Assembly: GCA_947502765.1 (NCBI GenBank)
Contig: CANNBA010000014.1
Location: 1 to 55,321, forward strand
Direction of reading: 5' to 3'
Length of the DNA: 55,321 nucleotides
Source of the DNA: BACL11 sp945865535
GTDB taxonomy: Bacteria > Bacteroidota > Bacteroidia > Flavobacteriales > BACL11
Of the stretch, positions 9,298 through 19,700 are shown piece by piece; position 1 is the first letter of the stretch; each line of letters starts with the position of its first letter. Under the pieces are notes generated by a model, which saw only the letters and a list, made by a program, of their open reading frames with translations, made no database searches and was not told the origin of the DNA. A program made the translations under genes and the position numbers.

Positions 9298-10004
9298 TGA
9301 GAAAATTAGTATTCATAATATTTTTTTTAATGAGCTTCATTTCTTTTGCTCAAAATAAAAAATCATTTTTAAGAGATGGTAACAAATTGTATGCTGATAG
9401 CAGTTATAATGAATCGGAAATACAATACAGAAAATCCTTAGAAAAAGATCAAAATTATTTTAAAGCTTCTTTTAATTTAGCAGATGCTATTTATAAGCAA
9501 GGACGCTATGAGGAAGCATCCGCACTTTTTAGTGCATTAAAAGACAACGCTCCTACTGAAACGTATCTAGCAAAGGTGTATCATAACTTAGGGAATTCTT
9601 TATTTAAACAGCAAAAACTAGAAGAAGCTATTACTGCTTATAAAAGCGCATTAAGAATTACCCCAAATGATGAGCAGACAAGACACAACCTAGCCTTAAG
9701 TAAAAAACAAAAACAAAAGCAAGATCAACAAGGAAATAAAGACAGTAAACAAGATCAAAAAGAAAATAAGGACGTAGAAAAAAAAGAAGAACAAAAAGAA
9801 AATCAACAACAGGAAAACAAGGAAAATCAGCAGAAAAAGAATGAAGAACAGCAAAAACAGCCAAAAGAAAAGAAAGAAGAAATGAGTAAAGAGGATGCTG
9901 AAAAAATGCTAGAAGCCATTGAGCAACAAGAAAAAGATTTACAGCAAAATTTGCAAAAAAAGAAAGTAAAAGGAAAAAGAGTCCAAGTATTAAAAGATTG
10001 GTAA
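9297..10004 (+). CDS. batC: BatC, TPR repeat protein with charged low-complexity tail
   Basis: 235 residues. A signal peptide (1-18, ending SFAQ) precedes three or so TPR repeats (about 22-135), seen in phrases such as AKVYHNLGNSLFKQQKLEEA and AITAYKSALRITPNDEQTRHN. The rest up to about residue 190 is almost only K, Q, E and N, followed by a conserved-looking end (EDAEKMLEAIEQQEKDLQ ... VKGKRVQVLKDW). TPR units suggest protein-protein contacts in the periplasm with BatA/BatB. The tail is typical of BatC and probably disordered. Starts by one-base overlap with batB. Confidence 0.88.
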   Translation: MRKLVFIIFFLMSFISFAQNKKSFLRDGNKLYADSSYNESEIQYRKSLEKDQNYFKASFNLADAIYKQGRYEEASALFSALKDNAPTETYLAKVYHNLGNSLFKQQKLEEAITAYKSALRITPNDEQTRHNLALSKKQKQKQDQQGNKDSKQDQKENKDVEKKEEQKENQQQENKENQQKKNEEQQKQPKEKKEEMSKEDAEKMLEAIEQQEKDLQQNLQKKKVKGKRVQVLKDW

Positions 10005-10005
10005 A

Positions 10006-11760
10006 TTGAGAAAATTAAGTTTCATATTATTTTTATTTTGTAGTCCAATAATACAGGCACAAACACTAAAAGTAGCAGCTGATAAAAATCCAGCTATAGT
10101 TGGAGAACAAATTCTGGTGCAATATAGTATTGATACAAAAGCTGAAAATTTCAAATCACCAAATTTTAATGGGTTACAAGTATTAAGCGGTCCAAACCCG
10201 TCCACCCAAAGTAGTTATACTTTTGTAAATGGAAAAAGTCAAAGTAGTAACTCTACTACTTATTCTTTTTACCTAAAAGCTATAAAAGAAGGTATCTATA
10301 ACATTACTCCTGCTACAATTACGGTAAATGGAAAGGCTATAAGTAGTAATGCTTTGGTTCTTAATGTAGTAAAAGGTGGTGAAAAAAATAAGGCAGATCA
10401 AAAAACACTCTCCGAAAACTTATTTATTAGAGTTGATGTAAGTAAAAGAAACATTATAGTTGGAGAACAAATTTTAGTTAACTACACCTTATTTACTCGT
10501 ATTGATTTACAAAATACTGAAGTCACCTCATTACCTGCTTTAAATGGATTTTGGGCAAAAGATTTGCAAGCTTCTAGCCAATTCAAACGTGATGTAATTG
10601 ATGGTATTCCTTACAATGTTGCAACCATAAAAAAATCTGTACTTACCGCTCAAAAATCTGGAAAATTAACTATTGATCCCATTGAATTAAAATGCAGTAT
10701 TCGTGTTCAAAATACAAAAAATAGTCGCGATCCTTTTGCCAATTTCTTTGGTGGAAACTATCAGATCCAGCAAGAAGCGATTCGTTCAAAACCCATCACA
10801 ATAACTGTAGCTGATTTACCAAGTCCTCCTGCGGATTTTAAAGGTGCTGTAGGAAATATGACTATAGAATCAGAAGTGGACAATACCACGATTAAAGCTA
10901 ATGATGCTATCACTTATAAACTCACCATTACAGGGACAGGAAATATTGAATTAATTCAAGCTTTGAATATTCAATTTCCTGAAGATTTTGAAGTATATGA
11001 TCCTAAAATATCAGATAGAATTTTTGAAGGAGGATTAAAAAGAAGTATCAAAACCTTTGAATATTTACTGATTCCAAGATACAAAGGGAAATACACAATT
11101 CCAAGTGCTACTTTGATTGTTCACAACCCAGTAAGTAAAGCATATGAAACTAAAAAATCAAGTCAGCATCAACTTATAATTAATCCCAGCACAAATAATG
11201 AGAATGAAAATACTTCTACAAATCAGCAAATAGTAAAAAATGAGCAAAAAGATATTAATTACATATCTACTAAAACTGATTTAAGTAAAATTGGAAAAAA
11301 TACCATTGCGCAAAACCTATTTTATTTACTTTTCTTTTTGCCGATAGGTTTTTTAATTTTCTTTAAAATTTACGATACTATTGTTGGGGGAAAAAATACA
11401 AATAGCACTGAGTGGAAAAATAGAAAAGCAAACAAAATTGCACAAAAACGACTAAAAAATGCTCAAAAATGCATAAATAATGCTGATTTTGATGGTTTTT
11501 TTGAGGAAATTGAAAAATCACTATGGGGTTATTTTGCAGATAAATTCAAAGTAAATTCTGCCGAATTATCAAAAGAAACGGTATCTAATTATTTTGCATC
11601 TTCTGAAATTAATAAGCAGATAGAAGAAAAATTTATCGCCCTTTTGAATGAATGTGAATTTGCTCGATACGCCCCAGCTAGCAATAAAAATGCTCAAATG
11701 GATACTATTTTAGAAAAAGCAAAAACAATAATCATTGAGGTAGAAACTGCATTAAAATGA
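10006..11760 (+). CDS. batD: BatD, large Ig-like periplasmic/membrane protein, TTG start
   Basis: 584 residues. The start is TTG at 10006-10008, one base after the batC stop. It is supported because it gives a signal peptide (RKLSFILFLF..., ending IQAQ) parallel to the MRK starts of the neighbouring Bat proteins, and no in-frame ATG lies before the signal peptide core. At least three tandem Ig-like (oxygen-tolerance, BatD family) domains occupy about 20-400; the phrase VGEQILVQYS/VGEQILVNYT recurs at the start of domains one and two. A membrane helix lies at about 440-458, with a cytoplasmic helical C-terminal domain to 584. It overlaps batE by four bases (ATGA). Confidence 0.9.
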   Translation: MRKLSFILFLFCSPIIQAQTLKVAADKNPAIVGEQILVQYSIDTKAENFKSPNFNGLQVLSGPNPSTQSSYTFVNGKSQSSNSTTYSFYLKAIKEGIYNITPATITVNGKAISSNALVLNVVKGGEKNKADQKTLSENLFIRVDVSKRNIIVGEQILVNYTLFTRIDLQNTEVTSLPALNGFWAKDLQASSQFKRDVIDGIPYNVATIKKSVLTAQKSGKLTIDPIELKCSIRVQNTKNSRDPFANFFGGNYQIQQEAIRSKPITITVADLPSPPADFKGAVGNMTIESEVDNTTIKANDAITYKLTITGTGNIELIQALNIQFPEDFEVYDPKISDRIFEGGLKRSIKTFEYLLIPRYKGKYTIPSATLIVHNPVSKAYETKKSSQHQLIINPSTNNENENTSTNQQIVKNEQKDINYISTKTDLSKIGKNTIAQNLFYLLFFLPIGFLIFFKIYDTIVGGKNTNSTEWKNRKANKIAQKRLKNAQKCINNADFDGFFEEIEKSLWGYFADKFKVNSAELSKETVSNYFASSEINKQIEEKFIALLNECEFARYAPASNKNAQMDTILEKAKTIIIEVETALK

Positions 11761-12491
11761 AAAAATTAATCTTCATATTACAACTATTATTTTGCTTGCA
11801 AAGTTTTGCTCAAGACTCTCTTTTTACACAAGCAAATAGAGAATATGGAAAAGAAAATTATTCAGCCGCTATTTCTCTTTATGATAGCATTATTTCAAAA
11901 GGTTTAGAAAGTAGTGAGCTTTTGTGCAATTTAGGAAATTGTTACTACAGAACACAAGATTGGGCAAATGCTATTTGGCATTACGAAAAAGCACTTAAAT
12001 TAAATCCAAAAAATGAAGATGCTTTACATAATTTGAAGCTCACTAATCTTAAGATAATTGATCAAATAGAAACTGCACCTCAACTTTTTTACAAAAAATG
12101 GTGGGAAAGTGCAATTCGATTATTCACCACAAAAAATTGGCAAATTTTAGCGCTTATTTCGATCTGGATTTCTTTACTATTTTGGCTACTGAAGCGGTTT
12201 ACAAGCTTCAAAAAAAAATATTTTCTTGCTTTTTTTTATACACTTGCGCTTATTTTACTTTGCATAGCCTACTCCTCATATCAAGAGAATTACAATAAAA
12301 CTGAAGCAATTATTTTTTCGTCATCAGTAAGTGTAAATAGCGCTCCAACCAACAACAGCACTAGCCTGTTCTCATTACATCCAGGAACAAAAGTAGAAAT
12401 CATTGATAAAATAGAAGATTGGATAAACATTAAGATTACAAATGGCAATAGTGGCTGGATAAAAGAATCTGATTGTAAGATTTTGGATTGA
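11757..12491 (+). CDS. batE: BatE, TPR and SH3-like membrane protein
   Basis: 244 residues. A signal peptide (1-18, ending SFAQ), two TPR repeats (about 20-100; LCNLGNCYYRTQDWANAIWH and YEKALKLNPKNEDALHNL), two membrane helices (about 127-145 and 152-172), and a C-terminal bacterial SH3-like domain (about 185-244, with GTKVEIIDKIEDWINIKI and GWIKESD). This is the usual last gene of Bat operons. Its TGA stop is the first three bases of the first unit of an 11-bp tandem repeat array. Confidence 0.9.
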   Translation: MKKLIFILQLLFCLQSFAQDSLFTQANREYGKENYSAAISLYDSIISKGLESSELLCNLGNCYYRTQDWANAIWHYEKALKLNPKNEDALHNLKLTNLKIIDQIETAPQLFYKKWWESAIRLFTTKNWQILALISIWISLLFWLLKRFTSFKKKYFLAFFYTLALILLCIAYSSYQENYNKTEAIIFSSSVSVNSAPTNNSTSLFSLHPGTKVEIIDKIEDWINIKITNGNSGWIKESDCKILD

Positions 12492-12587
12492 TTATTTATT
12501 GATTATTTATTGATTATTTATTGATTATTTATTGATTGTTTATTGATTGTTTATTGATTATTTAATGATTATTTAATGATTATAAAA
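12489..12587. repeat. 11-bp tandem repeat array, eight units
   Basis: Unit TGATTATTTAT. Units start at 12489, 12500, 12511, 12522 (four identical copies), 12533 and 12544 (TGATTGTTTAT), 12555 and 12566 (TGATTATTTAA), and a degenerate ninth begins at 12577. Every unit begins with TGA; as the period is not a multiple of three, the array places stops in all three forward frames. The first TGA is the batE stop codon. The period is close to one helical turn, so the A/T runs are in phase. No hairpin is apparent. It may be a replication-slippage array, a bent segment, or a transcription-end region. Confidence 0.95.
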
Positions 12588-12616
12588 TGTAAAAAACTAT
12601 TTATTTAATTTTTTCG

Positions 12617-12624
12617 TATATTTG
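12617..12624 (+). promoter_or_regulatory. -7 promoter box of the GEVED/SprB-repeat surface protein
   Basis: TATATTTG matches TAnnTTTG and lies 22 bases before the ATG at 12647. No clear TTTG is found 19-20 bases further upstream; the A/T-rich end of the 11-bp repeat array lies there. Confidence 0.5.
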
Positions 12625-12646
12625 TGGATTATAAAAGTCACAACTA

Positions 12647-15600
12647 ATGAGAAAATTTTTACTGTTATTTTTTATATTTTTAACTTATACATTTAGTTAT
12701 GCTCAGGCTGGCGCAGGACCCTTTCAAAGCTGTACACAAGCAATTCCTGAAATTTGTAACGGATCACTTTATCCTGCAGCAACTTCAGGTACAGCAACAG
12801 CTCCATTTGGGGCAAATTTTAATTGTGGATTCACTAGCGTTAGTGAGAATGCTTCATTTTACTATTTTGTATCTTCTACTAATGGACCTTTAAACATCAA
12901 TATTACTCCTACTGATTTTCTTGGTATCCCATATCCAAATATTGGAAGTTCACCTGATCTTGACTTTAAATGCTGGGGGCCATTTAATGACATATTAACT
13001 ATGTGTGATCAATTAACAAATGCTAACCAAGAAGATTGTAGTACCGCTCCTGCAACCACAGCAGAAGTTATAACAATAGCAAATGCAGTAGCTGGCCAAA
13101 TTTATGTTGTACTTGTACAAAACTGGGCTGCAACAGGTACTAGTCCCGATCCTTGTTATATACAATTCACTCCAGTTGGACCTAATGATGCTTTTGGAGG
13201 TCCTAATACTGGAGATGCTGGAGGTACGGTTGGAATACCAACACCTTTACTTTTTTGTGATACTGACCCTTCTATAAATTTAATTGATATATTAAATGGA
13301 ACTCCTTTAAATTGGGGATATTGGACTTTTGCTGGAGATACTGTTACTGGAACTTTTGACCCTGCTACTGGTCCTGGAGGTACATACACTTACACAATAC
13401 CAGGTACTGTAAATTGCCCTAGTGATATTGCTTATGCTGTCGTTGATATTTTTAGCGCAGCAACAATTTCCGTTACATCACCCTCGGTAATTTGTTCCAA
13501 TGAAAACTCATTTACATTATCAGGAATTCCTCCTGTTGGATTTTCTGCTCAAGGTCAAGGTGTTTTTACCAATAGTACAGGTACAATTATTACTGATTTT
13601 GACCCAGTCACCTCTGGCCCAGGAACATATAATATAACTTACACTTACACCCCAACTGGTTGCAATCCAATTCCTTTTCCAAGTTCTATTTTAGTAAATC
13701 CAGCCCCAAACGTATTAGCAGCAAACATTATAGTAAATAATCCATCCTGTTATGGTTTTACAGATGGAAGTGCAATTCTTTCGGCAAGCGGAGGAACCCC
13801 ACCATATGTTTTTAATTGGTATGGACAAAACCCTTTACAATTAGCAGCAGGAGTTTTTAATTACACCGTTACAGATGACAACCTATGTTCTTATTCAAGT
13901 TCAGTAAGCCTGTATAATCCTTTAAATACAACTTTTACAATTAATGAATATAATAGCAGTTGTTTTGGTACTAATGATGGTGCTGCAAGTGTAACCGTAT
14001 TTGGAGGATCTACACCACCTGGAACTGCTTCGCCAGGAGGATACTGCCCATCAAACCCTGCACCTAGCCTTAATGCACAAGCTGCTACAATTATAGCAAA
14101 CGTACAATTAACAGGTGATGCCTTCAATATTTCTAACTCTACTGCTGGTGTTAATGACTTTTATCAGGACTATACTCCAACAATGTATGCAGATTTAACT
14201 CAGGGAGGTATTTATACAGTTTCTGTTACGCCTTCTGATATATCTGCAACAGCTTCATATGCCCCACAAAAAATAAATGTGTATATTGATTTCAATATTG
14301 ATGGAGACTTTGTAGATCTTGGAGAAGATCTTGGTGTAATCTCTATCCCATGGGGCAGTTGGGCTGCTGGAACTGTATATCCCTTTAACTTTACAGTACC
14401 AACAACAGGTGCTTTTGGAGCTACAAGAATGCGAGTTGTTTGCATGAGTAATGCAAATTCTCCAATTTTCCCTATACCTGTTATGGGTCCTTGCATAGCT
14501 GCTACTGGAACGAACAGTCCTTATTTTGGTGCAACTGAAGATTATTCTATTGTATTAAATTCTCCTGCTACTACAGCAACTTTTCTTTGGGGAAATGGTT
14601 CAAATGCAGATAGTATTGCAAATCTAGCACCTGGAACATATTCTATAATTGTCACAGTAGGAGGATGTCCAGCACAAGATTTTGCAGTAATTACCGAACC
14701 CTCTGAAATTGTATTTAACCCAACTATTACTGATATTAGTTGTAATTCTTTTACTGATGGGGCTGTTTCACTTAATATCTCGGGAGGAAATGGCGGTGCA
14801 TACACTCAAAACTGGTACGGGCAAAACCCTTCAGCTCTAGGATCTGGAAGTTATAATGTTACGGTTTCTGATCCAACAACAATTACAGCAACTAATCTAG
14901 TGGCTTGTGCAAATGACACAACAATAATGATCGTTGAACCTGCTTATTTTTCTGTTGACTTTACAACATCTGATAATGAAATCTGTTTGAATGATCCTGT
15001 AAGCTTAGATTTTGATTTTAACCAAGGAGGTTTTGCACCTTTTACGATAAATTATACTGTTAATGCCCTACCTCAAATTGCTGGACCAATTAATAGTACA
15101 GGGGTAAATAATATAGCTGTATCGCCTTCACTTGGAAATAATACCTACATAATCACTAGCATTGTAGATGCTAATGGCTGTACACATCAAAATAATATTA
15201 ACCCTCAAAATATCTTTGTAAATCCATTACCAGATATTAATATTACAGTATTGCCAAATCCTATATGTGTTGGAGATGATGCTACTCTTCTTTTCACTGC
15301 TCCAAGCGGAACTCCTCCTTATGCTGTAGATTATACTGTAGCAGGAGTTGTTGCCTCAGCAAATGTTCCTGGTGCTGGATTACCCCTATTAGTAAATCCA
15401 ACTACATCTACAACTTATGCTTTAACTTATGTTACTGATAGTAAAGGATGCGCATTTCCATTAGCTGACAATACCACTCTTATTGTAAATGAAATTCCTC
15501 AAGCAAGTTTCACAAGTGCTAGTGAAACTTGTGTTGGAGATATAATTGACCTACAATTTGATTTTACAGTTGGAGCAGCTCCTTGGTTTGTAAATTATTC

Positions 15601-16582
15601 GGTTAATGGCGTAGCAACAAGTATTTCTTTTAATAACAATATTAGTTCAATTGCTATAAGTCCTCAATCGGCAAGTGTTTACACCATAACCTCAATTACT
15701 GATAACAATAACTGTCAAAATATTGTTCCTCAAACATTAACTATTACCGTTAATCCCTTGCCCCAGATTGTTTTAAGTGGAGGTGGGTCTATTTGTATTG
15801 ATAGCACAACAAATATTATTTTTACAACTACATCAGGAACTCCTCCATATAATTTAACTTATTCCGCAGGATTAATATCTAATTCTGTTTCAAACATAGG
15901 CAATATTTATACTGTTGCGAGTAATCAAAATGGTGTTTATAGCATACAAGACGTAACTGATAGTAAAGGATGTAAAGCAACATCAATATCAGGAAGTGCC
16001 TATGTTAACGTCAATCCACTACCTGAGGCAAATATTACTGCATACCCTCAACCTGCAGACATTACAAATCCTCAAATTAGTTTTATTGACTTATCAACTG
16101 GGCATGTAGATGGACTCTGGAATTTTGGTGATGGAGGTACTGCTTTAACTAATTTTGATAGATTGTTTCACAACTTTAGTGATACAGGAACTTTTCAAGT
16201 TTCGCTAAGCATAGTGTCAGATAGCGGTTGTACTGATATTGCTTATCTCGCAATTTATATTTCTCCTACATTTACTATTTATGTTCCTAATGCTTTTACG
16301 CCAAATAATGATTTAGATAACGACTATTTTTTACCTATTGTAGATGGAGTTTCTGAATATGAATTTAGTGTATATACCCGATTAGGACAAAGAGTCTTCA
16401 CAACAAATGATTTTTCAAATGATTATCAGAAATGTATATATGGTTGCACAGCTTCATGGGATGGAAAAATTAATAATGGAACTGAGTACGCTATAGCAGA
16501 CGCCTATGTTTACTTCATTAATTTAACAGATTTTAATGGTAAACTAAGAACTTTTGAGGGTACTGTTACTTTGATAAGATAA
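12647..16582 (+). CDS. T9SS type B surface protein with GEVED, SprB-like and PKD modules
   Basis: 1311 residues. Signal peptide 1-20 (ending SYAQA). A cysteine-containing beta domain follows (about 22-180), then Ig-like segments. SprB-like repeats start near 364 (CYGFTDGSAI), 434 (CFGTNDGAAS) and 694 (CNSFTDGAVS). A GEVED domain spans about 465-638 (VYIDFNIDGDFVDLGEDLG ... FGATEDYSIVL). Several repeats of about 90 residues lie at 785-1130, each with a conserved cysteine near a G-D pair. A PKD domain is at about 1134-1208 (WNFGDGG) and the CHU_C/T9SS type B sorting domain at about 1209-1311 (VPNAFTPNNDLDNDYF ... TLIR). It is predicted to be exported by Sec and then the T9SS to the cell surface or medium, probably as an adhesin or in gliding-related adhesion. 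The ligand is unknown. Confidence 0.9.
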   Translation: MRKFLLLFFIFLTYTFSYAQAGAGPFQSCTQAIPEICNGSLYPAATSGTATAPFGANFNCGFTSVSENASFYYFVSSTNGPLNINITPTDFLGIPYPNIGSSPDLDFKCWGPFNDILTMCDQLTNANQEDCSTAPATTAEVITIANAVAGQIYVVLVQNWAATGTSPDPCYIQFTPVGPNDAFGGPNTGDAGGTVGIPTPLLFCDTDPSINLIDILNGTPLNWGYWTFAGDTVTGTFDPATGPGGTYTYTIPGTVNCPSDIAYAVVDIFSAATISVTSPSVICSNENSFTLSGIPPVGFSAQGQGVFTNSTGTIITDFDPVTSGPGTYNITYTYTPTGCNPIPFPSSILVNPAPNVLAANIIVNNPSCYGFTDGSAILSASGGTPPYVFNWYGQNPLQLAAGVFNYTVTDDNLCSYSSSVSLYNPLNTTFTINEYNSSCFGTNDGAASVTVFGGSTPPGTASPGGYCPSNPAPSLNAQAATIIANVQLTGDAFNISNSTAGVNDFYQDYTPTMYADLTQGGIYTVSVTPSDISATASYAPQKINVYIDFNIDGDFVDLGEDLGVISIPWGSWAAGTVYPFNFTVPTTGAFGATRMRVVCMSNANSPIFPIPVMGPCIAATGTNSPYFGATEDYSIVLNSPATTATFLWGNGSNADSIANLAPGTYSIIVTVGGCPAQDFAVITEPSEIVFNPTITDISCNSFTDGAVSLNISGGNGGAYTQNWYGQNPSALGSGSYNVTVSDPTTITATNLVACANDTTIMIVEPAYFSVDFTTSDNEICLNDPVSLDFDFNQGGFAPFTINYTVNALPQIAGPINSTGVNNIAVSPSLGNNTYIITSIVDANGCTHQNNINPQNIFVNPLPDINITVLPNPICVGDDATLLFTAPSGTPPYAVDYTVAGVVASANVPGAGLPLLVNPTTSTTYALTYVTDSKGCAFPLADNTTLIVNEIPQASFTSASETCVGDIIDLQFDFTVGAAPWFVNYSVNGVATSISFNNNISSIAISPQSASVYTITSITDNNNCQNIVPQTLTITVNPLPQIVLSGGGSICIDSTTNIIFTTTSGTPPYNLTYSAGLISNSVSNIGNIYTVASNQNGVYSIQDVTDSKGCKATSISGSAYVNVNPLPEANITAYPQPADITNPQISFIDLSTGHVDGLWNFGDGGTALTNFDRLFHNFSDTGTFQVSLSIVSDSGCTDIAYLAIYISPTFTIYVPNAFTPNNDLDNDYFLPIVDGVSEYEFSVYTRLGQRVFTTNDFSNDYQKCIYGCTASWDGKINNGTEYAIADAYVYFINLTDFNGKLRTFEGTVTLIR

Positions 16583-16724
16583 ATTCACATTACTGTTCTT
16601 TTTATTCTTTATCTGATGTTTTTTTATTTTATAATCTTCGCTATTTTATTAGAATATCAGCCATTAAGTTTCTTTAAATTTACATCCTCATAATCTACAG
16701 GCATCTTTTCTTTTACCTTTTTCG

Positions 16725-16733
16725 TATCTTTGC
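16725..16733 (+). promoter_or_regulatory. -7 promoter box of the lectin-bearing surface protein
   Basis: TATCTTTGC is a perfect TAnnTTTGC. It lies nine bases before the ATG at 16743, predicting a leader of only about five nucleotides. No matching -33 TTTG at 19-20 bases was recognised. Confidence 0.6.
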
Positions 16734-16742
16734 AGAAAGAAA

Positions 16743-19700
16743 ATGAAACAACAGTTTAAATACCTGATTCTATTTTTTGTACTATTTTTTAGTACTGGCA
16801 TTGCCATGGCTCAATATGTGACCATTGGAACAGGTACAAGTACTACAGCTTTTTTAATGGCAACTTCTTCTCAAGATGGAAAATCTCAACTTATATTTTC
16901 TAATACGGAACTTACTAGCGCTAGTCCTGCATTAAATATTGGAGATACTATTTATTCTATTGGATGGTACGTTGCGACTGTGGGTGGTCAGACAATGTAT
17001 GGGGCTAATATTAAAATTACGGAATCAGGCAATACTGTAACAGTGTGGTCTGGATCATTAGCTCCAAAGCTAACAGTCGGCTGGAATGATATTGTACTTC
17101 AGACCCCTTATGTAAGGCAAGGTACAGGTAATTTAACAGTCGAATTTTGTTTTGATAATTGTGCATCCACTACTAATACATTGGTTAGAATAACACCAAC
17201 AACAACCACAAATACTTTTAATTATAGAACTGGTAATACTGCAAATGGTTGTAACTATACCGTAAATACTTTCACTGTAAATCGTCCAAATACTCGTTTT
17301 GGTTTATCTCCTACTAATGGAACATCAACTGCTTCTACAATCTGCTCAGGAAATAGCTCGATTTTAACTTCTGTTTCTAGTTTATCTCCAACAACAAGTG
17401 TAACTGGATTTACTTATAAAGGCCTTTATAATGGAAGTTACTATTTTATATCTACCTCATCAAAAACATGGTTGGCAGCTGACTTGCATTGTCGACAAGT
17501 TGGTGGCCATTTAGTCCATATTGCTAATGCTGCTGAAAATACTTATGTAGATAACAATGTTATTACTGCTACTACTTGGATAGGACACTATCAAAATTGT
17601 AATGGCAGCTCCTTCTCTGAGCCATCTGGTGGTTGGCAATGGAGCAATGGCACTTCAGCCACATATTTTAACTGGAATGCTGGTGAGCCTAATAATTCTG
17701 GTGGTGCAGAAAATCATACTGAGATGTATACAAGCGGAAAATGGAATGATGAGCCAAATGCAAGTACTAGGCCATATGTATTAGAAATTGAACATACCTA
17801 CCTTTGGAATACGGGAGCTACAACAGCTTCTATTACTGTTTCGCCTACAACTACTACTACTTATTGGGTTGATCATTCCTTAGGCACACTAACACAGAGA
17901 GAATATTTTACTGTTACCGTGAATCCTCCTACAGTGCCAACATTTGCTGCCGTTGGACCTTATTGTTCTGGAGCAACAATCCCTGCTCTTCTAACCACAA
18001 GTAACAATTCAATTGCTGGTACTTGGGCTCCTGCTACTGTTAGCAATACTGCTACAGGCACTTACACATTTACTCCAACATCAACAGCAGCACCCACTTG
18101 TGCAACTACTGCACCATTAACCATCACTATTACTCCAAATACTACTCCAACATTTACAGCAGTTGGACCTTATTGCTCTGGAGTAGCAATACCTGCCCTT
18201 CCAACTACAAGTAACAATGGAATTACGGGTACTTGGGCACCTGCTATTAGTAATACAGCTACAGGCACTTACACATTTACACCTTCTGCAGGTCTATGTG
18301 CTACAAATGAAACAATGAGTATAACGATTGATTCTTTAACAACTACTGGAAGTGTAACTACTTCTATCTGTGCTGGAGATTCCTATACTTGGCCTGCTAA
18401 TGGACAGACCTATACTACTGCCCAATCAGGTCTTACTGTAGTTACGGGTTGTAATACGGCAACCTTAAATCTAACTGTAACTCCTTTAACAACTACGGGA
18501 AGTGTAACCACTTCTATTTGTGCTGGAGATTCCTATACTTGGCCTGCAAATGGAGTCATCTATACTACTGCTCAATCGGGTGTTACTGTAGTTACAGGTT
18601 GTAATACTGCAAGCTTGACAATCACAATTAATCCTAATATTCTACCAACTTTTACACAAGTTGCTCCAATTTGTTCAGGAGTAACCTTAGCTCCTTTGCC
18701 AACAACTTCAAATAATAGCATAATAGGAACTTGGGCACCAACATTGAACAATGCAATTACAACAACTTATACCTTTACCCCTACAATAGGACTGTGTACC
18801 ACACCAGCAACAATGACAATTATTGTAAATCCTTCAACCTCCAACACCACAACTTTAACAGAATGCGATTCTTATACATGGTTAGTAAATGGAGCAAGCT
18901 ATAATACAAGTGGTAATTATACCTATGTAAATGGGTGTCATACAGAAATTCTTAACTTAAGCATTAATAGTAGTACTTCAAATAGTACAACTGTAAAATC
19001 TTGTGATACTTATACTTGGTCAGTAAATGGAAACACTTATACTACAAGCGGTACCTATACCAATGTGGGAACTAATACATATGGTTGTGCACATACTGAA
19101 ACTCTAAATTTAACTATTGGGTATACAAATGATATTGATTTAGTAATAACTGAAAATCATGTTAGTTGTTTTAATGGTAATGATGGCAGTGCTATCATTA
19201 CTCCAAATGGAGGAACAAATCCTTATACCTATTTATGGTCAGATGGACAGATTACAAATCCAGCAATAAGTTTCTCAGCAGGATCGTACTCCTGTATAAT
19301 AACTGATGCCATTGGATGTCAAGTAGACACATTTGTTGTAATTAATCAAGCAAATGAAATATTTCTAGATTTTATAGCTACAAGTCCTATTTGTAGATAT
19401 GATGAATCCACACTTTCAATTCATATTTCTAATGCTCTTTCCAATATTTATACCATCTCATTACTTGATTCTATTTTGAAATCATTTGTAATTGATACTA
19501 ACGGATTGTTAATTCCGGAAGGAGTGCCTATTACTCTTACTCCAAACTTTAGTGGAAAAGTTTATATTGTGTCTCTTACAGATAATCAAGGTTGTACAAG
19601 AAATTTTAATGATGATGTGCATATTGAAGTAAAGCAACTTCCTCAGCTGAGTTTAAATGAAGATGACCTTTGTGTTGGAGAGCCTTCATATACCCTTAAT

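Noticed and set aside
12489..12587. Repeats resembling a small CRISPR array
   Set aside because: The unit is 11 bp with no spacers between copies, and no cas genes are nearby. It is a simple tandem repeat.
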